Positions 31,877-41,000 of a stretch of DNA of 64,000 nucleotides are shown here, piece after piece. Positions within the stretch are counted from its first letter, which is position 1. Each line of letters starts with the position of its first letter. The notes below the pieces were generated by a model. It did no database searches. It saw only the letters and a list, made by a program, of their open reading frames with translations, and was not told the DNA's origin. The stretch is from positions 1 to 64,000 of IMG/VR virus record IMGVR_UViG_3300049482_000116; one strand, 5' to 3'. A program made the translations under genes and the position numbers. The DNA comes from a virus.

Positions 31877-34390
31877 ATGGCGAATAATAAAACTAAGGTA
31901 GATAGGTTACACGATCTATTACCGAAGCATCTAAATACTCGCACAAATATAAACTGGAAAGGCATGCTTGATGCAATCGGTGGAGCCGATCAAGCTACAG
32001 CCGATCTAGTAGCAGAAGTACGTAAGCAATTTTTCGTAAAAACAGCATCTAGACCATACATTGATCGTCTTGCGGCAAACAGTAAGATATCTAGACCACG
32101 CTTAGTGGGTATGTCTGATACGTCTTTCCGAGACTATATTCCAGTATTGTCATATAAACCTAAACAGGTCAAGTTGATAATTGATGCCCTATTAGACATT
32201 TTTTTCTTCAAAGAATCAACTACAGCTTTTATCATGAGTTCCGCAACTCAACCGTTTTCTTTATTAGATGGTTGGGAATTAGAGTATGTAGTAGACAATA
32301 TCTATCAAGAGAAAATTACGTTTTCTGCCAGCGATTTTACTAATATAGCCAGTGCTACAGCAGATGAGATTGTAGCATCGTTTAATCGACAAGCTAAATA
32401 TAGTTATGCTACTAACTATTATGACTCTATTACTAAGAAAAACTTTATACGAATATTTACTACAACAGTTGGATCCAAAGGGTCGCTAGAGATGACAGGC
32501 GGCCGAGCAAATATCGGCCTAAGACTTAACGGCTTTATAGAAACAGCAGGAACAGGATCTAACACTCAGTGGACTGTTTCTAAAATTGGTGATGTTACGA
32601 CCTTTGAGCACACTGGTGGAGCTAGTCCAGGTATTAATAAGTTACAAGAAGGCGATATCATTGTGTCGGATCTCTTGAACAATAAGGGCTCGTTTGTTAT
32701 CACCAACGTAGATATCAGCGGTAATAAGATCACTTTTAAGAACTTATTCTCTACTCCCGGTGTTTTTATACAGCTTTCGTCCAATGAAACTAAGTTTATT
32801 CGTCCAGAGAAATTTGTTTCTTATAAAAGTTCTAGACGTGCAATCACTTGGGAAACATCTCCTGGTGAAATTATAGTTGAGATGCCTACAACTCCACCAG
32901 TAGTTCAGCGTTCACTTAAGGGATCTTCTCATCTCAATGGGGCATTCTCTTTAATGACAAATAGAGATTCAGATACATCTCTAACACTTACTAGCGGCAA
33001 TGGCTTCCCTAAAGCTGGATCCTTTTGGATAGAACCTGTTACAGCGATCACATCACGAATTATAACCCCAGATGTCAATGAAGTCGTAACAAAGACTCAA
33101 AACGGCAGATTGATATATGACTTAGTAAAGTATGATTATAGCTCTCGTGTAGTTCTTTCGACTACAGGCTCTGCACCTGCAGGATCTGACCAAATTACGG
33201 TACTATCTGTAACAGGTTTAAGCATTGGAGACACTATATTTATCGATGGACTTCGAGAAGACGCTGTGGTGACAAATATTGTCGGTCTAACTGTGACCAG
33301 CTCAATCCTGATGCCTAATAATTTTTCTAATGTAACTGTAGAATTTGGCGGTAATACTTTATTAGGTATAGATCCGGCTTTACCACCATTAGGTACACTT
33401 AACGAATTTACATTAAGTTCATTAACTAGAACTTCTGGCATAGTTACAGCTACAACTTCAACTGCACATAACTATGCAGAAGGAGATACGGTGATTGTAG
33501 ATGGATCTAGCGGTATCTTGATCCTAACTACCAGTGGTGATATTACCGCTTCATCAATTATTGTATCCAATATGGCAAGTACTGTTGGAGTCGCGCCTGG
33601 TCAGGTAATTGCAGGTCCAGGGATAGTTGTAGGCACAAAGGTGGCCAGCGTCATATCTCCGACCAGCATATCCCTAACTGCACCAGCAACAGCAACTCAA
33701 ATTGGCGCCTTAATAACGGTATCTGAAGACCTAAATGGTAGCCATATAATCCAGTCAGTAACTACCTCAACCTTTACCTATGAAATCTTAGGTGTAGATG
33801 GCACAGCTATAACGGCCGGCACATCCAGAGTAGAGCGCTCGGCTATAAGTAATGAAGGCTCAAAGATCATTCTTACTGATGCTCAAAGCTCAGCAGACAC
33901 AAGAATAACTGGATCTTATGTTTGGGATACTGCTGCTCCTTATGTACTTTCATATGCAACAGCTAATACAGGCACTCAGATTCAAGCTGGAACTATAGTT
34001 AGGTTGATAGATGTCTCGTCTAACGAGATACCTAATGAGAGCGGCTTCTTAGTGTTTGACTATGGCCGTAAGAATCAAGAAGGTCCTATAAGGTACCTTT
34101 ACAAGCCATCAGACACTACCATTGCATTGGATCCATCTTATGTATTCCAAAAAAATCATATTATAGGGTCGCCTGTGGTAGCACTTAGGCAAAAAGGTCC
34201 GCACGTCATGGATACTAGGGCCGGTGAATATGGCCCTTATATCACAGACCCATCTGAGGCTCGCATAATCTTACAAGATTTGATCAGGTCAGTTAAGTCA
34301 GCTGGTATCTTTGTAAACTTTTTGATCAGGTTTCCTGAACAACTTTACGGCACTATCGATGTATATGGTTCAGGTATCGACCCTGGTTAA
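31877..34390 (+). CDS. Baseplate wedge/tail protein I-like, 837 aa
   Basis: The gene starts 3 nt after the J-like gene, the position of gene I in P2-type baseplates. The N-terminus is helical, as in that family (KVDRLHDLLPKHLN, then LVAEVRKQFFVKTASRPYID). The later part is repeat-rich: TATTSTAHNYAEGDTVIVDG and similar units also occur in the J-like and following proteins. The C-terminus has a conserved helix (ARIILQDLIRSVKSAGIF). It likely links wedge to fibres. Assignment is by position and N-terminal character. Confidence 0.6.
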   Translation: MANNKTKVDRLHDLLPKHLNTRTNINWKGMLDAIGGADQATADLVAEVRKQFFVKTASRPYIDRLAANSKISRPRLVGMSDTSFRDYIPVLSYKPKQVKLIIDALLDIFFFKESTTAFIMSSATQPFSLLDGWELEYVVDNIYQEKITFSASDFTNIASATADEIVASFNRQAKYSYATNYYDSITKKNFIRIFTTTVGSKGSLEMTGGRANIGLRLNGFIETAGTGSNTQWTVSKIGDVTTFEHTGGASPGINKLQEGDIIVSDLLNNKGSFVITNVDISGNKITFKNLFSTPGVFIQLSSNETKFIRPEKFVSYKSSRRAITWETSPGEIIVEMPTTPPVVQRSLKGSSHLNGAFSLMTNRDSDTSLTLTSGNGFPKAGSFWIEPVTAITSRIITPDVNEVVTKTQNGRLIYDLVKYDYSSRVVLSTTGSAPAGSDQITVLSVTGLSIGDTIFIDGLREDAVVTNIVGLTVTSSILMPNNFSNVTVEFGGNTLLGIDPALPPLGTLNEFTLSSLTRTSGIVTATTSTAHNYAEGDTVIVDGSSGILILTTSGDITASSIIVSNMASTVGVAPGQVIAGPGIVVGTKVASVISPTSISLTAPATATQIGALITVSEDLNGSHIIQSVTTSTFTYEILGVDGTAITAGTSRVERSAISNEGSKIILTDAQSSADTRITGSYVWDTAAPYVLSYATANTGTQIQAGTIVRLIDVSSNEIPNESGFLVFDYGRKNQEGPIRYLYKPSDTTIALDPSYVFQKNHIIGSPVVALRQKGPHVMDTRAGEYGPYITDPSEARIILQDLIRSVKSAGIFVNFLIRFPEQLYGTIDVYGSGIDPG

Positions 34391-34401
34391 TAGAGTTTAT
34401 A

Positions 34402-34408
34402 GTATAAT
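34402..34408 (+). promoter_or_regulatory. GTATAAT box before fibre cluster
   Basis: GTATAAT lies 20 nt before GTG 34429, with the ribosome site TTAGGAG between. Confidence 0.45.
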
Positions 34409-34428
34409 CTAGGTTATTAGGAGTATGT

Positions 34429-37400
34429 GTGGCAGTATTAGGAAGACTATTAGTATCCAGCGCTGAGCGACTTGACTTACCCGACCTGCTTAGCATCGAC
34501 AGCTATGGAGCTGGCGACTGGAAATATTTCGTACAGGGGCTAATTGGCCCTTCTAAGCCATACATAATGAAAGGCTTCGACATCATTGATCCACAGAACT
34601 CTATTGGAACTCAGTCATGTTCGATCCGTGTCGCTGATTCAATCGTTCTATACCCAGGTTCTACCGCAGGTCCTTTCTATCATGGTCTTTCTGAAGGCAA
34701 TACTAATGCTCTTCCTTTAGTCCCTGAACTTCGCAAAAATGCTGTTAACTATGTGTATTTAACATTCTCAACCTTTAATTCATCTGTAGATACCAGAGCA
34801 TTTTGGGATCCAGATAAAGACGGCGGAGCTGGCGGTGAGTTTACTCAAGATGTAAATACTCAGTCTGTTCTTAAGGTAGAAGTAAACGTATCTACCGGTT
34901 CTTTTCCTGCAAATACTATTCCAGTTGCAAAAGTTACAGTAGGCGCTGTTGTTATCACAGCCATAGAAGATGCACGTGACTTAATGTTCCGCTTAGGCAC
35001 AGGCGGAATCTCGCCTAATCCAAACAGTACATATAATTTTCGCTCTCTACCTTCGGCTCCCTATCAGAGAAATGAACCGCCGACAATCATGAGCAATCCG
35101 TCGGATCCAAATCCGTTTCAGGGTGCAGATAAAAATATTTTATCTCTCAAGGAGTGGATGGACGTTGTAATGACTAGGTTAAAAGAACTTGGTGGCACAA
35201 CGTTTTGGTATGAAGATACATCGACATTCTCTATAACCAGTATTTTTACAGATGCTCTTACTACTACATATAAGTCTAAGGGTAAATACATTCATAGTTC
35301 TGCTACACCAGGTGATTTGACGTGGTCAGAAGATATCATTATAAAGCAAACTGCTTCTCCTAAAGACACTATTATCAGGGATGGCGCAATAAGCCTTAAT
35401 AATGAACAAGTAGCATATCTTCCACTAGCTAGAAATCAAATTATCAATATCTTTGATGAAGCTGTAGCTTGGACAAATGGTCAACCATATATAAATACAA
35501 TCGGTGGTTCTATCGGCAAGTTTGCTAATCTTACTAAGGGTGATTGGGTAAGAAAGGTAAGCGATGATGCAACTATGATGGTGCGCATAGAAGAATTCTA
35601 TGATGCTATTAATTTAGGTGGTTCTGTTACCACAGCAGCAAATGCTCGAAGTGTTCGCTTGAATGTGAACTACTTAGGAAGCACTTCACAAGAGCGCGCT
35701 AGATATGATCAAGGTGTTTATCTTTCTACTGATGTAGTTATTTCTGATCGCGATGATCCAGCTATCAGTACTACTGGTGGTAACTTTTTATGGCTAGCTC
35801 TTCGTAGCGACACCATTCAGGACATTGCAGCTGTTGAGAGTTATGCAGTTTCTGGTACTATCAGTGTAGCAGATGGCTCACTGGTACAAGTGAATGCTAC
35901 CGCGCATGGTCTTCTAGATGGAGACCGCATTACTATTACTGCGCCAGTTGCACAAGCTGGAACGTATTCTGTCGAGGTTGAAGACGCTAATACTTTCTTT
36001 TTTCAAAGTACAAATACGACTACTGGGGCGCTTACTGGATACTTTGGTCTACTTACGACTACTGCACGAACAAACGGATACGGACTTCAACTTGAATCTG
36101 CTAATCACGGATTTGATTCTGGAGAAACCATACAGATTGCAGGTACAACTAATTTTGACGGAGCAGTTGTTATAAATGTGCGCTCTTCAACGCAAATTCA
36201 GTTTGCCGCATCAACTGTATTTGCTAATGAATCTTCTGGAACTGCAACCTTAGCTCGCATTGATGCTCGTACTGAATCCGGTATCACTAAGATTGTTCAG
36301 GGTGAAACGATCAATATCGGAGAGGGTGATTCTGAGAACATTCAGAGCTTTATTGGAATGAATTCGCTTGCTGAAACACACCCGCTTTATTTTGTTCCTG
36401 GTGGATTTGGAGCAATAAATGGTCAACAAAACTATAATTGTAGCGAAGTTGATAATCTAACTGAGCGTGCATCTAAGCTTACAGCCATGATGGCCAATAA
36501 AGCACAAGATAAAACAATCAAGTATTTAACTACTGCTAATACAGTAATCAATACCATGAATGGCGCGGCTCAAGAGATCACATTTCAACCCGCAGCATCA
36601 ACACTCACTATTCTTCAACCTAGTGCTGCTAGCAATGCTACAACTACGCTACCAGATACAGCACCAGGTATTTCTCTTTTAGCTAATCAATCTGCTTATA
36701 TCGTTATTGATAGGAACGCCGCCTCTACGCCAATTATAACTGTCAGCGACACTTCAGATGTACCTTTAGCTGAAAATGTGTTTGTTATTGCTTCTCGTCT
36801 TAGTGGAAATTCTATATATATATGGAATGGAACACAGGTAGTTGGCTCTTCACCACTAGTTCCTGGTGGAGCATCTCTTGTTAAGGTTCAGTATGCGGAT
36901 CCAGTAAGTACAGTGCTCCCAACCGGTAATCCTGTCATAGTAGATGGCTATACAATAAATGCTGGTGATACAGTATTATTTTCTGCACTTTTATCTAATA
37001 ATAATCGTGTTTACCAAGCGCTAGGGGTTGGAACAAACATAACTGGTTGGAATGCCAGTTTTGCATTTAACGGTCTTCAAGATCCTATAGACGGCGATAC
37101 GGTTATTGTGACCTCTGGTGATGGATTTGCAGATCAAGTTGGCAAGTTCACTGGAACAGAGTGGGTATTTAATGATAAGGTTCGTTACTTTAACGGTACA
37201 GATTATTGGGAACAATCTAATCTAGTTACCAGTACTCTCAATGATAACTCAACTGGCAACGTGTTCACTGTCAACTATATTGGCTCTGAATATCAGGTAA
37301 TTGATTATTCTATCTCACGAGGACTTACTAAAGAAACTGGAACTATTCATATTGTTACAGATGGTTCTACTGTAAATGTCACAACTACCGGTGCATATCT

Positions 37401-38010
37401 CGGAATAACAGGTACTACCTTCTCTGGTGATATTTTTGGTGGTACAACATTACGCCTTCGTTATACATTAGATAATTCTGGCTCGAATGCTACAATGAAA
37501 TATATGATTCGTCGTTGGTCGAACTCAGCAGGTGGACCAGGAGGCGTACCTTCGTATACGGGATCTTCTGGCTCTGGAGCAGCAGCGGGTGGACTTGGAC
37601 AGATTCAATTCAGCGATGGGGCTAATTTAACAGCTAACACTAATTTCAAGATTGACACTTCTGCATTATCATTTAATTTAAATGGTCTTTTTCAAAGTGT
37701 TTTAAACGGACCAATAGTTGTTACAGATAATACTGCTGTAGCAACTCCTTTATTTACATTGTCACAAGCATCTCACACACATGTTGTTATCGAATATTCT
37801 TGCGAACGCAATGGCGAATCGAGAACAGGTCGTTTCTTAGTTGCTCATAATGGGACAATAGCCGGTTTTAGTGATGACTTTGTTGAAACTAGCCCTATCG
37901 GTCTTGTTTTAACTGCTGATGTATTAGGAGCAGATTTAAGAATATTATTCACGTTAACTAATACCAGTTTTAATGGGTCTCTTAAATATTCGCTAAGACG
38001 CTGGATATAA
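34429..38010 (+). CDS. Large baseplate/fibre protein, 1193 aa (GTG start)
   Basis: The GTG start follows TTAGGAG. The N-terminal domain (MAVLGRLLVSSAERL, DLPDLLSIDSY) is well ordered and probably attaches to the baseplate. The middle has repeat units shared with the J-like and I-like proteins (VNATAHGLLDGDRITI; GDWVRKVSDDATMM). The C-terminus has two copies of a beta module ending KYMIRRWS and KYSLRRWI, with the phrases VIDYSISRG and VIEYSCERNG. A related module ends the fibre at 43221. It is likely a tail fibre base or a rim protein. Confidence 0.6.
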   Translation: MAVLGRLLVSSAERLDLPDLLSIDSYGAGDWKYFVQGLIGPSKPYIMKGFDIIDPQNSIGTQSCSIRVADSIVLYPGSTAGPFYHGLSEGNTNALPLVPELRKNAVNYVYLTFSTFNSSVDTRAFWDPDKDGGAGGEFTQDVNTQSVLKVEVNVSTGSFPANTIPVAKVTVGAVVITAIEDARDLMFRLGTGGISPNPNSTYNFRSLPSAPYQRNEPPTIMSNPSDPNPFQGADKNILSLKEWMDVVMTRLKELGGTTFWYEDTSTFSITSIFTDALTTTYKSKGKYIHSSATPGDLTWSEDIIIKQTASPKDTIIRDGAISLNNEQVAYLPLARNQIINIFDEAVAWTNGQPYINTIGGSIGKFANLTKGDWVRKVSDDATMMVRIEEFYDAINLGGSVTTAANARSVRLNVNYLGSTSQERARYDQGVYLSTDVVISDRDDPAISTTGGNFLWLALRSDTIQDIAAVESYAVSGTISVADGSLVQVNATAHGLLDGDRITITAPVAQAGTYSVEVEDANTFFFQSTNTTTGALTGYFGLLTTTARTNGYGLQLESANHGFDSGETIQIAGTTNFDGAVVINVRSSTQIQFAASTVFANESSGTATLARIDARTESGITKIVQGETINIGEGDSENIQSFIGMNSLAETHPLYFVPGGFGAINGQQNYNCSEVDNLTERASKLTAMMANKAQDKTIKYLTTANTVINTMNGAAQEITFQPAASTLTILQPSAASNATTTLPDTAPGISLLANQSAYIVIDRNAASTPIITVSDTSDVPLAENVFVIASRLSGNSIYIWNGTQVVGSSPLVPGGASLVKVQYADPVSTVLPTGNPVIVDGYTINAGDTVLFSALLSNNNRVYQALGVGTNITGWNASFAFNGLQDPIDGDTVIVTSGDGFADQVGKFTGTEWVFNDKVRYFNGTDYWEQSNLVTSTLNDNSTGNVFTVNYIGSEYQVIDYSISRGLTKETGTIHIVTDGSTVNVTTTGAYLGITGTTFSGDIFGGTTLRLRYTLDNSGSNATMKYMIRRWSNSAGGPGGVPSYTGSSGSGAAAGGLGQIQFSDGANLTANTNFKIDTSALSFNLNGLFQSVLNGPIVVTDNTAVATPLFTLSQASHTHVVIEYSCERNGESRTGRFLVAHNGTIAGFSDDFVETSPIGLVLTADVLGADLRILFTLTNTSFNGSLKYSLRRWI

Positions 38011-38035
38011 CGTAGTTAGGTAAAGAGAACAAACT

Positions 38036-41000
38036 ATGTCACTTGAAACAAGCAAGTTTAAATCTGGAATTACTTTAATACCAACAGATCCCTTTACGCT
38101 AACTAACCCAAGCATTGGGGATATTGTTTGTGACTCAACTGATTCAAACAAGATCAAAGAATGGAACGGCAAGCTCTGGGTAACCCCTACAACTGATCTT
38201 CCTGGCGTAACTGAAGATAGACTTTTTATTTCACCGTGGAACGGTTCCACCAATACACCTACTCTAGCGGACGGCGTTGGTATCCACGGTCAATGGTATA
38301 GCGTTTTCGTAGCGGGCACTCTAAACGGAACTTCGTATGCGATTAATGATAAGATCGTATATTGGGGTGGTAAATGGGTCAACGATAAGAATATCAACCT
38401 AAACGGTCAAAGATCACAAAGCACTTACTTTGGTCTTGCGACTGTCGGACCTTGGAGCACAACTTTTACTGTTGCTGAGCTTGAAAAAGCTAAAACTTCG
38501 GGAACATTAGAAACTGGCAAAACTTACCAGATCACTACATTTATCGCGGGCGATGATTTTACCAATATTGGAGCGGCATCAAACGCTACTGACGTAGTTT
38601 TTACAGCAACGGGTACTACTCCAACAACCTGGACAAATGCCTCTACGGTTTCTCCCGCTGTAAGTATTGCGGTATCTGTAGTTAGCAGTGACCCTCCAAC
38701 GATGATAGCCGATATAGTTTCTCAGATTCAAGCAAACGCTGATCTAAGAAGCAGAGGGTTTTATTGTTATCCTGTGAGCGATCAGACTGAATACAATCCC
38801 TACTACCCAACCGTTTACAACCACGGATATATTAAGGGGCCGCTGGGTCAACCATTTAAGCTAACAACCAACCCGTCACATATTGACAGATTTGCTGGAA
38901 ACGACGTAGCATCATTTATTGGGCAAGCACAGCGAATCACGAATTTAGCTACCCCTTTAGTTGCTAGCGACGCATCTACTAAGGGATATGTTGATACAGC
39001 TGTCAGTGGATCTGTTGCAAAAACTGTCGTTGATGTTAAAGGCGATCTCATTGTTGCGACTGCTGCTGATACTGTTGCTAGACTCCAAGCAGGAACAAAC
39101 GGACAGGTTCTCACAGTAGATTCTGCAGAAGCAACAGGATTAAAATGGGCTGCTCCTGCTGCTAGTTCATCATCTATCGGTATTGGTGACTTAGATACTT
39201 TAGCTGCAGATGACGCTCAAACCGCCGTTCTAGCTGACTACACTCAAACCGGATTAGAAATCCTTACAAGCACACAGATTCACGGTACAGCGGCATTCCG
39301 TTTAATCCACCAGAACGCATCGACTTACAGCTTCAAAAAAACAATTGCTGTTGACCCCAAATTTCGTGGCAAGAATAATACTCTAGTATTTGATCTCAGG
39401 TCTTCCGCCGCTTCTTCTAACGTGACCGTATTAGTACGCGATGAAACTAACTCGGCTACGTTAACGAGCGGGATTGCTTCTACGAATAGAAACCAAGTCA
39501 CCGCTACTACAACTTCAGGTATTGCAACTCTCTCGGGAGTTTCTTCTGCTGATTACAATTCATTTGAAGTAGGTGACACAGTTACGGGTGCAGGTATTCC
39601 TACCGGCACTCGCGTTCTTTCTAAGACCTTATCAGGTCTAGTTATCACTCTAAGTGCAAACGCCACAGCTTCTGCCACCGTAACGCTTTCTGTTTCATCT
39701 CTTCCGGCTCGCCAGTCTTACACGTTCGATGTTCCTTCAAACTGTCTATCAATGTCGTGGACTATTTCCGCACTTCAGGAAGCAAACCTTCCAGAGACTT
39801 ATGTAGATGATGTGGTCGTTAAATTATCGGCTACCGCTAACACGAGTGCTTCGATTACGACTACGACTTTTAACACCGAAGCAATGACTTTAGATCCTAA
39901 CTTTACTCCGACAAGTTTTGGAACTGTTACTGAGAAAAACATATATAAGGGTCGTCAAGGCGATCTAATGAATATTCGTGGTTACTGGAGATGCGGAACC
40001 ACCACTGCTTCAGTAGCTTCTTTAGACCTACCTAGTGGATTCACTATCGACTCTGCAAAGTTTGGAACTAAAAGCAATATTGTAGTAGTAGGACAGTTTA
40101 ATCAGATTAAAGTAACTGCTACACCAGGGGGACCATTTACTCAGGGATATAGCGGCCTTATTTTTTACGATGGATCAACTACAGATAAATTATTTTTTTC
40201 AGGGGCTACAGAAAGCAACGTATTAAATAAAGCTACGGCTTCTTCTGTTCAGGACTCTAATGGGTACATTTCTGTAACAATAAATGATCTTCCGATAACA
40301 AGTTGGACAGCTTCAATCACTACTTCCCAAACCATCCAACTCACTAGCTCTGTTCTAGTTCAAGATCCTGATAGTGAATTAAGAATCACTGGGTTTGTTA
40401 CTTCTTATGCATCTACAGCGACAAGGATACTGAGAACTCTAAACGCTGCGACTGCTGGAACTATCCAGAAAAACACTGGATCAGCGATTAAGCTGGAAGA
40501 CGATTCTGTTAATGGTACTAGAATTACCGCTTTAAAAGACGGGGTTTACTCTTTACAGTTTAGCACGGACTTAGGTTCTGCTGCTGGGGTAGGTTTTAGC
40601 TTAAACTCTTCTTCTTTAACTACAGATTTTAACTCATTATCAGGTGCAGAAAAATTATCTTCTCAGTATGAACCAGGAAGTAGCGCAACTCTATGTGTTT
40701 CTTGGACTGGTGCTTTAAAAACTGGAGACATTGTAAGACCTCATGGAACTGGTGGACTAACTGGGCCTGACGCTTCTTTCTCAATGCTTCAAGTTACTTG
40801 TCAGGGAAAACTATCTCAGCTTAATCCTTCGTCAGATCAGAAGATTGAGATCCCTACTTCTGAACTCCGTTTTGAAGGTTCATCTTCTCGCGGTGGAACT
40901 GATACTTCCATCGTTAAGTTTGACAACCTAGTTAGTACAAAAGGTGACGGATTCTCTGTAGTCAATACGTCCGCCAACGGAACAGTAGTTACGGTTCTTA

